From an uncultured Prevotella sp. (GTDB taxonomy: Bacteria > Bacteroidota > Bacteroidia > Bacteroidales > Bacteroidaceae): a DNA stretch of 21,626 nt. Position numbers and translations under genes: made by a program. Below, in pieces: positions 6,737 to 14,460 of the stretch; position 1 is the stretch's first letter, and each line of letters starts with the position of its first letter. The DNA is taken from the NCBI GenBank assembly GCA_905210845.1, contig CAJLYG010000030.1, forward strand, positions 1-21,626. The letters are read 5' to 3'. The notes under the pieces are model-generated. The model saw nothing but the letters and a program-made list of their open reading frames with translations. It searched no databases and was not told the DNA's origin.

Positions 6737-8356
6737 ATGCCCATGCAAATTTTCCATCCTTTGCAGACGGATATCGAAAGACCTTCGAGGTTGAACAATC
6801 CCTTTTATTATGAGCCACATCCGCTCTGCTTGCTCGCAGCAAACGCGGTCCAGCAATATATTGCTGCTCAAAAGGCGTGGAAAGAGGAAGTGGACCAAGG
6901 CAAGATGTTCGGTGTGTTGGTCTGTGAGGACACGACACACCGCTTAGGATTCCTTGCCGCATACTCCGGGCAGATTGGCGGAAGAAGCGACTTGCCCTAT
7001 TTTGTGCCTGCAGTCTTTGACTATCTTCAACCGGATGGCTATTTCATGAAGGGCGTGACCACCTTAGACGAGATAAACGCAGCCATCAGCCAAAAGGAAA
7101 GCAGTTCCCATCTCCAAGAACTAAGGCTGTCGGTAGAGACGCTCCGCAGAACGTTCTCCATCGAAGAAGATGCCTTCAAAGACAAGATAAAAGCTGCAAA
7201 AGCTGAACGCGATCGGATCCGGAAAGGAAACCTCTCTTTCAACGAGGATGCCCTGATCAAGGAAAGTCAATTCATGAAAGCAGAATTCAGGCGCATCAAG
7301 AAAAGCCATGAAGAAGAGATAGCGCACAAAGCACATCGCCTACAGGAAGCTGAGGACACAATTAACAAGGAAAAGCGACTTCGCAAAGAAATATCAGACC
7401 ATTTGCAACACTGGCTCTTTGAACATTTCGTCATGCTGAATGCCAAGGGAGAAAAGCGCAACCTTCTTGACATTTTCAAGGATACCGTTCAGAAGATACC
7501 ACCTGCAGGCGCAGGAGAATGCTGCGAGCCGAAGCTCCTCCAATACGCGTTCCTGCATCACTACCATCCCCTTTGCATGGCTATGTTCTGGTGGGGAGCC
7601 TCTCCCAAGATGGAAATCCGCCATCACCTCCATTACTATCCTGCATGCAATGGGAAGTGCAAGCCCATCCTCAAATTCATGCTTCAAGGAATGGATGTTG
7701 CCCCGAATCCTTTGGAAGCAATGCAACAACAGAGATTGCAGATTATTTTCGAGGACGACGATCTGTTAGTTGTCAACAAGCCAGCAGGCATGCTCAGCGT
7801 TCCAGGAAAAAGCCAGAGGCAATCTGTTTATTCCCTTATCAGGGAACAATTTCCGGAAGCAGAGGGACCGTTGATCGTCCATCGCTTAGACATGGCGACC
7901 AGTGGACTGATGTTAGTTGCAAAGACAAAAGAAGCACATCGACGCCTTCAGGCGCAGTTTAAGGAGCATACCATCCATAAGCGATACATTGCCATCCTTT
8001 CCCACGCTTGGAACCATTCTTCAGATACAGGGTCCATTAGCCTTCCCCTTCGACCGAACCCTTCTGATCGTCCTAGGCAGATGGTCGATGACAAACAGGG
8101 TAAGTCTGCGATTACCCAATATCACATCCTCTCTAAAGACAAGGGGGAAGTGCGCATCGCATTATATCCCATGACGGGTCGCACCCATCAGCTCCGAGTC
8201 CACTGTGCCCATAAGGAAGGACTGGACAATCCCATTAAAGGAGATGAATTATATGGGAAGAAGTCAGACCGCCTCTACTTACATGCAGAGGCCATTACCT
8301 TTACTCATCCCAAGACTGGACAGCGCATGCATTTTGAACGAAAAGCAGATTTTTAG
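6737..8356 (+). CDS. RluA-family pseudouridine synthase with long N-terminal extension
   Basis: RNA pseudouridine synthase, 539 aa, roughly twice the length of the catalytic domain alone. The catalytic domain spans ~334-535: LVVNKPAGMLSVPG near its start, HRLDMATSG at 382-390 with catalytic D385, and the MTGRTHQLRVH block near 485-495, all RluA/RluD-like. The N-terminal ~330 residues are a separate module: a globular start, a charged coiled coil at ~125-220, then GAGECCEPKLLQYAF (~257-271) and YPACNGKCKPIL (~300-311), whose paired Cys residues might bind metal. No S4 domain is visible. I know this architecture from other Bacteroidetes and some proteobacterial RluA homologues, so it is probably not a recent fusion. 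The start is ATG 6737 (or ATG 6743), just downstream of the promoter; an open frame back to 6470 is antisense to the GH109-like gene and not used. The RNA target is unknown. The stop overlaps the convergent transporter by 4 bp. Confidence 0.9.
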   Translation: MPMQIFHPLQTDIERPSRLNNPFYYEPHPLCLLAANAVQQYIAAQKAWKEEVDQGKMFGVLVCEDTTHRLGFLAAYSGQIGGRSDLPYFVPAVFDYLQPDGYFMKGVTTLDEINAAISQKESSSHLQELRLSVETLRRTFSIEEDAFKDKIKAAKAERDRIRKGNLSFNEDALIKESQFMKAEFRRIKKSHEEEIAHKAHRLQEAEDTINKEKRLRKEISDHLQHWLFEHFVMLNAKGEKRNLLDIFKDTVQKIPPAGAGECCEPKLLQYAFLHHYHPLCMAMFWWGASPKMEIRHHLHYYPACNGKCKPILKFMLQGMDVAPNPLEAMQQQRLQIIFEDDDLLVVNKPAGMLSVPGKSQRQSVYSLIREQFPEAEGPLIVHRLDMATSGLMLVAKTKEAHRRLQAQFKEHTIHKRYIAILSHAWNHSSDTGSISLPLRPNPSDRPRQMVDDKQGKSAITQYHILSKDKGEVRIALYPMTGRTHQLRVHCAHKEGLDNPIKGDELYGKKSDRLYLHAEAITFTHPKTGQRMHFERKADF

Positions 8357-10014
8357 ACAAAGAACATGATCAGCACCTGTGCGATGATCACCCGAATAAA
8401 CATGCCGAGAGGATACACAGAAGCATAGCTAACAGAAGCCGCATCACCTTCTATCGTGTCGTTGGCATAGCTTAAAGCCATGGGATTCGCCATGGATCCA
8501 CAAAGGATGCCACAGATCGTGCCATAATCAAACTTCTTCAATTTCAAGGCAAGGATGCCAACGATAAGCACAGGGACGATAGTGATCAAGAAACCTAATC
8601 CCACCCATAACAAGCCTTCTGGGCGGACAACAGTCTCGAAGAAATCCTTTCCCGCATCCAAGCCAAGGCACGCAAGGTACAAGGAAAGCCCTAACTTACG
8701 GAGCATCAGCGATGCTGAGCGCGTAGTATAGGAGATGATGTGCATACGAGGTCCCAAGGATCCAACTAAAATACCCATAATAATAGGACCTCCGGCAATA
8801 CCTAATTTCACTGGGGCACTCATCCCCGGGATTGCCAAAGGAATGGTTCCGAGGGCAAGACCTAAGATAACCCCAAGGAAGATACTGCCGATATTCGGCT
8901 CGTTCAGTGTCTGAACAGAATTGCCTAAGAAATGCTCTACCTCGTCCAAGTCCTTATGCTGACCTACTACCGTCACGCGATCACCATATTGCAAGCGAAG
9001 ATCGTCGGTTGCAAGCAACTTGATGTCACCGCGGATCACACGACTAACGTTGACTCCATAGGTATGTCGCAGTTCCAAATGTCCTAAACGTTTTCCATTC
9101 AGTCCTGCACGAGTCACGACAATCACGCGACTTTCCACTTTGGCATCCAGATGATTCCAGTCAATATGACCTCTGTTCCAATCCTTCTGGACCTTCTCTC
9201 CAAAGAGAATTTCCATGGCGCCGACCTCATCCTTCCGGGTGACGACTAATACATTATCGTATAAATGCAGTTCTGTCTGGGCAACAGGGACGATCACCTG
9301 TTTATCCCTCCAGACACGGGAGATGATAAACTTCAGATGACTCATCTGCGAAATCTCCGCAACGGTTTTCTCATCCAAGGCAGGATTAACCACGACAAAT
9401 TGCCCAATATAGGTCTGATCCTCATCTTCATCCTTCTTTGCCACTAAGTCATCGGGCTTTACGAACAATTTCCTCATGACGAGAATAGCGAGAATAACAC
9501 CTAACACACCAAGGGGATACGTTACCGCACAGCCTAAGGCAACACTCCCGGATGGCATATTCAACTGAGCCAAAGCCTGTTGGGCAGCACCGAGAGCCGG
9601 AGTGTTCGTCGTGGCACCGCACAGGATACCTACCATATCAGGAAGGCTGACCGGTGTAACTGCTGTCAGAACCAAGGCAAGGACTGTCCCGACAAAAATG
9701 ACCAAAAGCCCCCATAGATTCAAGGGTAACCCCTCATGGCGTAAGGATCCGAAGAAATTGGGACCTACATGAAGCCCCAAGGTATAGACAAACAAGACCA
9801 AACCGAATGTTTCTGCATAATCAAGCATACGCGGATCAATCTGTAAGCCAAAATGCCCCGCAATAATACCGATAAAGAATACGAAGGCTATTCCTAATGA
9901 GATACCCATCACCCGGACCTTACCCAAAGCAAGGCCCAAAGAGCATATCAAAGACAGGACAACAATTGCCTGGATTGCCGATTGTATTGAAAAAAGTCCA
10001 TTAATCCAATCCAT
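8353..10014 (-). CDS. AspT/YidE-family putative transporter with two RCK_C domains
   Basis: Inner-membrane protein of 553 aa with the aspartate:alanine exchanger architecture. The N-terminal membrane half (about 10-185, five to six helices) contains GATTNTPAL (133-141). A cytoplasmic region (~190-375) holds two RCK_C/TrkA-C-like ligand-binding domains. The C-terminal membrane half (~385-553) carries the duplicated counterpart, GSMANPMA (506-513). The matching motifs show the internal duplication of this family. The characterised member exchanges aspartate and alanine; substrates of the YidE/YbjL-like members are mostly unknown, and the substrate here cannot be told. The gene has its own perfect promoter and a leader of about 24 nt, and ends in a 4-bp convergent overlap with the RluA gene. 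Confidence 0.9.
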   Translation of the reverse strand: MDWINGLFSIQSAIQAIVVLSLICSLGLALGKVRVMGISLGIAFVFFIGIIAGHFGLQIDPRMLDYAETFGLVLFVYTLGLHVGPNFFGSLRHEGLPLNLWGLLVIFVGTVLALVLTAVTPVSLPDMVGILCGATTNTPALGAAQQALAQLNMPSGSVALGCAVTYPLGVLGVILAILVMRKLFVKPDDLVAKKDEDEDQTYIGQFVVVNPALDEKTVAEISQMSHLKFIISRVWRDKQVIVPVAQTELHLYDNVLVVTRKDEVGAMEILFGEKVQKDWNRGHIDWNHLDAKVESRVIVVTRAGLNGKRLGHLELRHTYGVNVSRVIRGDIKLLATDDLRLQYGDRVTVVGQHKDLDEVEHFLGNSVQTLNEPNIGSIFLGVILGLALGTIPLAIPGMSAPVKLGIAGGPIIMGILVGSLGPRMHIISYTTRSASLMLRKLGLSLYLACLGLDAGKDFFETVVRPEGLLWVGLGFLITIVPVLIVGILALKLKKFDYGTICGILCGSMANPMALSYANDTIEGDAASVSYASVYPLGMFIRVIIAQVLIMFFV

Positions 10015-10042
10015 CTCGTCTATTTACTGGAACTTTCGGCTG

Positions 10043-10074
10043 CAAAGTTACTGCAAATCCCTAAAAGTGCCAAA
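10043..10074 (-). promoter_or_regulatory. Predicted promoter of the AspT/YidE-type transporter
   Basis: Minus strand: TTTG (10071-10074), 20 bp, TAACTTTG (10043-10050), both perfect. It lies in the 77-bp gap after the 133-aa gene, so the transporter has its own start site even though the upstream genes point the same way. Confidence 0.8.
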
Positions 10075-10091
10075 TAAAAATCGCATTTTCA

Positions 10092-10493
10092 TTACATTCC
10101 GACGTTGCCTAACTCCTGTTGAAGCTGTTGCATCATCTGCTTTCGCCTGATGGAATAAGACTTCATTCGCTCATCTACGTAGTCGAAGACAAGGAACGAC
10201 TTTTCCTGCAACATACTTTTCAATGGGGCTGACTTGTAGGTAGACTCCGCATAAAGAAGCTCTGCCAGCATCTCTAATCTATCCATACGCTCTTCTTCTT
10301 TCCACTGATCATGGGCATACGCAAGGATTTCCTCAAAAGACAAGTTGCGGATCAAATCATAATCCCCGACATACTGACGGTATAGTTCTTTCATATCATC
10401 ATCCTTACGATCCTCTTTCTTTTTCTCAAGGAAAAGTGCCAAGGCAGCTGTAAACTCCTGAATCAAGCGAATAAAATAATCACGTTCTAACAT
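10092..10493 (-). CDS. Small predicted helical protein of unknown function
   Basis: Protein of 133 aa that I do not recognise with confidence. It is predicted mostly alpha-helical and highly charged, with no signal peptide or membrane segment; it opens MLERDYFIRLIQEFTAALAL and has a KKKEDRKDDD stretch at about 24-33. The opening recalls small DUF6483-like proteins, but that is a weak impression. It starts 42 nt after the helicase stop on the same strand, with AAGGA about 10 nt before its ATG, and no convincing promoter lies in the gap, so it is probably co-transcribed with the helicase. A role in regulating or partnering the helicase is only a guess from position. Confidence 0.75.
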   Translation of the reverse strand: MLERDYFIRLIQEFTAALALFLEKKKEDRKDDDMKELYRQYVGDYDLIRNLSFEEILAYAHDQWKEEERMDRLEMLAELLYAESTYKSAPLKSMLQEKSFLVFDYVDERMKSYSIRRKQMMQQLQQELGNVGM

Positions 10494-10535
10494 TTCAAAA
10501 TCCTTTTTATACTGTTTAAATATTTGATAATCAAC

Positions 10536-12422
10536 CTAATCTTTCAATTTTTGGACATAATCATATAACTTCCGATAAAAGGGGTGCCTCGTTAATGTAG
10601 AAACATCGCCAAGGATGATCAACTTCATCCGGGCACGTGTGATGGCAACATTCATCCTTCGCAGGTCGCGAAGGAATCCGATTTGTCCATCCTCGTTGGC
10701 TCGCACCAAAGAGATCAAGATGATGTCCCGTTCTTGTCCTTGGAAGCCATCTACGGTATTGACGGATATCAGTTTTCGATAAGGCTTGAAGAACTCATCA
10801 CTTTTAATCAGCTTACGCAAGTACTGCACCTGAGCCCGGTAAGGAGAGATCATTCCCACATCCACCTGATCTTCCAAGATACGTAGTTTCCCGACCTTTG
10901 CGAAATAGTCTTTCAGCGTCTGTAAGGTCAGCTCTGCCTCCGGCTTGTTGATCCTTCCGAAGTTTGCGCCAATAAATTCCTCCTTTCCGTCCAGATCTGA
11001 GGTATCTATCCATTCCATAGGAATATCATAGTCCAAGATTCCCCGGTATTTCACCTCAGGAGCGCTTTCCACTTGTCCCTGATAGAAATAGTCGGAAGAG
11101 AAACGCATAATCTGTTCATTCATCCGGTACTGAATCTTCAGCAAGGTGACTACTTCCGGTTTATTCTCCACGATTCTCTCCATCAGTGTCTTTCCCAATC
11201 CGCCCTTCAATGCTGCGATACTCTTGATGGTTGGTGGCAATTGGCAGTGATCTCCGGCAAAGACAACACGAGAGCATTTCCTGATCGGGATCCAACAAGC
11301 AGCCTCCAAGGCCTGTGCAGCCTCATCGATAAACAAGGTCGTAAATTTCTGCCCTTCCAAAATACGGTTGGCTGACCCTACGAGTGTAGATGCGATGACA
11401 CGTGCCTCACTAAAAAGGCACGCATTGATCCGGATCTCCAATTCTGTTGCCCTACTCTTCAGCCTTTCCAACTTCTGATGATAGTGATCATCACGCTCTT
11501 TACGATAAGCGCGTAATTCCCGGATCGCCTTTCTGATCGCCCACAGCTGCGGATAGTCGGGATGAGATTCAAAGCGCCGCTCATAGGTAAACCCTAACAT
11601 TTTGTCATTGACCTTGGTAGGATTCCCAACCCTGAGGACGTTGATTCCCCTGTCTACGAGCTTTTCCGATATCCAATCAACTGCCATATTACTTTGGGCA
11701 CATACCAGCACTTGGCTCTCCCGCAGCAGGGTCTCATGAATGGCTTCAACCAATGTTGTCGTCTTACCTGTTCCTGGAGGTCCATGCACGACCAGCACGT
11801 CCTTAGCCCATAGCACTTCGTTGACGGCTTTCTCTTGCGTAGCATTCAACCAAGGGAAGGTCATCGGTGCGAAACTGAATTTCCTGACAGGCTGATGAGA
11901 ATAAAAAAGATCCCTGAGATAGGCCAACCGGTTGTTTTTTGCCTTCATCACCCGATCAAGCGCATCAAACATAAGGTGATAAGTCGTCTCATCGAAAAAG
12001 AGTTGGACCCCTAAGGAACCTGCCATCTGCAATTCTGCCAGATGACTTCCCTCAGGAACGATCACGACCATTCTATCTCCTTCTACATAGCTCACTGTCC
12101 CTGTAAAAGAAAAATAACGGATGCGATCTTGATCCTTGTTTGAACGACCTGGCATTACCTGGAAAAAACATACCGGTCTTCCATACTCGAAATTATGCTC
12201 TATTTCCTGATCGGCAGTCCGCACGACCTCCACAGCAAGTTGATTCAAGGAATTGTAATAGCTTTTCCCCACCTTGAGCGGGTACCAGACATCGCCCCTC
12301 TTGACCTTTCGTTCCAGTCCTATAGACTCGGTCTGCTTCCGGAAAGCCTCTTTTTCGGTGTTATATTCAAGTTGTAATAACAGCCTTTGTTCTTGCAAAA
12401 CCTGAACAGGATTCGTATTCAT
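10536..12422 (-). CDS. SF1 DNA/RNA helicase, UPF1/IGHMBP2-like (AAA_11/AAA_12)
   Basis: ATP-dependent superfamily 1 helicase, 628 aa from the ATG at 12422. All core motifs are intact: I GPPGTGKTT (214-222), II DEAAQ (366-370), III GDHCQLPP (390-397), IV QYRM (431-434), V TVDGFQGQE (556-564), VI NVAITRAR (591-598). The DEAAQ and QYRM forms are characteristic of the UPF1-like SF1B branch. The ~190-residue N-terminus resembles the beta-barrel/stalk region of IGHMBP2-type helicases, and a charged insertion at ~295-335 may be a coiled stalk. The frame is open back to a GTG at 12626, but the promoter at 12486-12516 lies inside that stretch, so the start must be at 12470 (9-nt leader) or more likely 12422 (~55-nt leader). 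It is followed by the small 133-aa gene. The cellular role in Bacteroidetes is not established to my knowledge. Confidence 0.92.
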   Translation of the reverse strand: MNTNPVQVLQEQRLLLQLEYNTEKEAFRKQTESIGLERKVKRGDVWYPLKVGKSYYNSLNQLAVEVVRTADQEIEHNFEYGRPVCFFQVMPGRSNKDQDRIRYFSFTGTVSYVEGDRMVVIVPEGSHLAELQMAGSLGVQLFFDETTYHLMFDALDRVMKAKNNRLAYLRDLFYSHQPVRKFSFAPMTFPWLNATQEKAVNEVLWAKDVLVVHGPPGTGKTTTLVEAIHETLLRESQVLVCAQSNMAVDWISEKLVDRGINVLRVGNPTKVNDKMLGFTYERRFESHPDYPQLWAIRKAIRELRAYRKERDDHYHQKLERLKSRATELEIRINACLFSEARVIASTLVGSANRILEGQKFTTLFIDEAAQALEAACWIPIRKCSRVVFAGDHCQLPPTIKSIAALKGGLGKTLMERIVENKPEVVTLLKIQYRMNEQIMRFSSDYFYQGQVESAPEVKYRGILDYDIPMEWIDTSDLDGKEEFIGANFGRINKPEAELTLQTLKDYFAKVGKLRILEDQVDVGMISPYRAQVQYLRKLIKSDEFFKPYRKLISVNTVDGFQGQERDIILISLVRANEDGQIGFLRDLRRMNVAITRARMKLIILGDVSTLTRHPFYRKLYDYVQKLKD

Positions 12423-12485
12423 ATACTTGTAATAGTTGTGGAAACCGGTCGTGCCTTTCGTACCAGTCATCCGACACAAACACTG

Positions 12486-12516
12486 CAAAAGTAAGAAGAA
12501 TCTTCCAATCCTCAAA
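12486..12516 (-). promoter_or_regulatory. Predicted promoter of the helicase gene
   Basis: Minus strand: TTTG (12513-12516), 19 bp, TACTTTTG (12486-12493). It decides the helicase start, since any start upstream of 12486 would precede transcription. Confidence 0.75.
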
Positions 12517-12568
12517 ATATATGCCTTTATTTCCTTCACTTCATGAGTACCGATTGCCAATAATTTAT

Positions 12569-12576
12569 TACTTTTG
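12569..12576 (+). promoter_or_regulatory. Predicted -7 element of the ABC ATPase gene, adjacent to the start codon
   Basis: TACTTTTG is a perfect -7 element ending only 5 nt before the ATG at 12582, so transcription should begin at or next to the start codon. No clear -33 TTTG is present 19-20 bp upstream. Confidence 0.5.
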
Positions 12577-12581
12577 CAGTC

Positions 12582-13364
12582 ATGGAAACAATCCGACTGA
12601 TCAATCTCAGCATTGGGTATCTTCACAAGAAAAAGATTGCCAAGACCGTTGCGACAGACATCAACGCCTCCATCTGCAGTGGCGAACTAACCTGCTTGTT
12701 GGGCACAAACGGCATTGGCAAGTCAACTTTGCTTCGGACCTTGTCTGCTTTCCAATCTCCCTTAAGTGGCAGGATCTTAATCGAAGGAAGAGACATCACC
12801 GCTTATCGGCAGAAAGAATTGGCAAAGGAAATCAGCGTTGTCCTTACCGGAAAGCCAGATGTCAACAATATCACTGTAGGCGAACTGGTTGGACTGGGGC
12901 GTTCGCCCTACACAGGTTTCTGGGGTTCGCTGACTGAAGACGACAAAGATGTAGTTGAAACTGCATTGATGACAATAGGGATACAAAGCCTCAAGAAACG
13001 GAACATACAAACCTTGAGTGATGGGGAACGCCAAAAAGCAATGGTCGCGAAAGCACTTGCCCAACAAACCCCTGTGATTCTGTTGGATGAGCCCACTGCT
13101 TTCTTGGACTTCCCGAGCAAAGTAGAAATGATGCTCCTGCTGCACCGCCTTGCCCACGAATCTGGCAAGACTATCTTCCTTTCTACCCATGACATCGAGA
13201 TTGCCGTACAGATTGCCGACAAGCTTTGGCTCATGGGAAAACAAGGGAGCCTATCGATCAACACGCCTCACTTATTGGCACAGCAAGGAGTCCTTGGTGA
13301 GTTTATAGCAGGGGAGCATCTTCAGTTTGATCCGGAAAGCATGATGATCTCCATTATCCGATAA
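12582..13364 (+). CDS. ABC transporter ATP-binding protein, iron-siderophore/cobalamin (FecE/BtuD) type
   Basis: Peripheral ATPase of a metal-chelate importer, 260 aa. Walker A GTNGIGKST (41-49), signature LSDGERQ (145-151), Walker B VILLDE (165-170), D-loop just after it and H-loop STHD (201-204) are intact. ELVGLGRSPYTGFWG (101-115) is characteristic of the siderophore/haem/vitamin B12 group. The Q-loop segment reads VVLTGKP (86-92) with no Gln at the usual place, an oddity. No FecCD permease or periplasmic binding protein gene flanks it: the helicase is divergent upstream and a sugar kinase converges downstream, so its partner must be encoded elsewhere. Its mRNA is predicted leaderless or nearly so. 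The 3' end overlaps the PfkB gene by 11 bp. Confidence 0.9.
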   Translation: METIRLINLSIGYLHKKKIAKTVATDINASICSGELTCLLGTNGIGKSTLLRTLSAFQSPLSGRILIEGRDITAYRQKELAKEISVVLTGKPDVNNITVGELVGLGRSPYTGFWGSLTEDDKDVVETALMTIGIQSLKKRNIQTLSDGERQKAMVAKALAQQTPVILLDEPTAFLDFPSKVEMMLLLHRLAHESGKTIFLSTHDIEIAVQIADKLWLMGKQGSLSINTPHLLAQQGVLGEFIAGEHLQFDPESMMISIIR

Positions 13365-14223
13365 TGGCACGGATATCATCGGCCGTACGGTCAAAAGGTC
13401 CGCTATGCTCCAATTTGAGCGTACACATAGCTGCGGCAAACTTTCCCGCCTCCATATACCCTGCGCCTTGGGCACGCGCATACAGATATCCTGTAGAATA
13501 AGTGTCCCCGCATCCCGTTGCATCCACGACAGCCTTGGGCCTATATGCAGGAATCTCATAGAATTTCCCATCAGCATAGATCAGTGACCCATAACTGCCA
13601 AGTGTGACAATCACTTCTTTGACGCCATATTCTGCCAACTTCAAACAAACCGTACGGGGATTCTTAGAATTGGTAATCACTTCCATCTCATGCTCATTCA
13701 ACTTCAGGATATCGGTCACATGGAGGATACGTTCCTTGTCTCTCCATCCGACAGCATATACCTTCTCATCACGTACCTCCCGGAGATAGCCTTGTACGTC
13801 GATGGATATCTGACCTTTCGTAGACAAGTATTCCACGACTTCTGGCGGGAAATCGTCTGCGAGGAGGGTACCCAAATGGAATACCTTCGCATCCAAATCC
13901 TTCACCTCATCTTGTGTAAACGGATCTGCTTTTGCCAAAACCCTTTGGGTACGGTTATCCGAATTCTTATCGTATTTGTTCTCAAAGTACACTGAATGGG
14001 CACTGGGATAGTTGATGACATCAATACCCGCCTTGCGCATTCTTTCCACCTCATCCCAAGACTCAGTTCCTGTCTTTGTCACTAATTGAAAGTTGATCAC
14101 AGGTGGCAGTTGATTCATTCCATAGGCAAAATAAAAAGAGGTGCCTCCTGCCATATAAACAGTGCTCGCAGGCGTAACGATCTTATCCTTAGTAATATGC
14201 CCAATACAGCAAATATCTTTCAT
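13354..14223 (-). CDS. PfkB-family carbohydrate/nucleoside kinase
   Basis: Ribokinase-fold kinase, 289 aa, cytoplasmic. DATGCGDTYSTGYL (234-247) is the C-terminal PfkB signature, with D240 as catalytic base and the GCGD anion hole. AGGTSFYFA (25-33) is the substrate loop, with Phe-Tyr where ribokinases usually have an Asn, so the substrate is probably not ribose. DILKLNEHEME (171-181) is the conserved central block with the NxxE-like Mg site. The start is the ATG at 14223 (MKDICC); an ATG at 14229 and a TTG at 14232 are alternatives, all closely following the promoter. It converges with and overlaps the ABC ATPase by 11 bp. The substrate cannot be assigned. Confidence 0.88.
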   Translation of the reverse strand: MKDICCIGHITKDKIVTPASTVYMAGGTSFYFAYGMNQLPPVINFQLVTKTGTESWDEVERMRKAGIDVINYPSAHSVYFENKYDKNSDNRTQRVLAKADPFTQDEVKDLDAKVFHLGTLLADDFPPEVVEYLSTKGQISIDVQGYLREVRDEKVYAVGWRDKERILHVTDILKLNEHEMEVITNSKNPRTVCLKLAEYGVKEVIVTLGSYGSLIYADGKFYEIPAYRPKAVVDATGCGDTYSTGYLYARAQGAGYMEAGKFAAAMCTLKLEHSGPFDRTADDIRAIIG

Positions 14224-14243
14224 TCCCATCAAATATTTGGCTG

Positions 14244-14274
14244 CAAATATACGCTAATTTTTACAAATACGCAA
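14244..14274 (-). promoter_or_regulatory. Predicted promoter of the PfkB kinase gene
   Basis: Minus strand: TTG (14272-14274), 20 bp, TATATTTG (14244-14251), a perfect -7 element. The predicted leader is about 15 nt to the ATG at 14223. Confidence 0.7.
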
Positions 14275-14300
14275 CAAAACCGTTAAAAAGTTAAGTTTTC

Positions 14301-14337
14301 ATCTCTCAAGGAGGAACCACCTATAGGTACAAGAGAT
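14301..14337. other. Small inverted repeat with central palindrome in the PfkB-pyridoxamine kinase gap
   Basis: ATCTCT (14301-14306) pairs with AGAGAT (14332-14337), and the perfect 10-bp palindrome ACCTATAGGT (14319-14328) lies between. It sits in the 237-bp divergent region between the two kinase genes. It could be a protein-binding site or a weak hairpin. No T run follows, so I do not call it a terminator. Confidence 0.35.
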
Positions 14338-14433
14338 AGATCCCGTCAGTCTCCGTCTCACACGATCTCCTTCTTTTCCAGCTTTCCTGAGCATATTATA
14401 AATAAAATATTTCCATATCTTATTGATTTTTCG

Positions 14434-14441
14434 TAACTTCG
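14434..14441 (+). promoter_or_regulatory. Possible -7 element of the pyridoxamine kinase gene
   Basis: TAACTTCG differs from TAnnTTTG at one position and lies 19 nt before the ATG at 14461. No clear -33 box is visible. Confidence 0.35.
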
Positions 14442-14460
14442 CGCCCAAATTCATACGTTC

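Noticed and set aside
12423..12626. Upstream extension of the helicase frame to a GTG at 12626
   Set aside because: The helicase promoter (12486-12516) lies within it and it would overlap the ABC ATPase gene.
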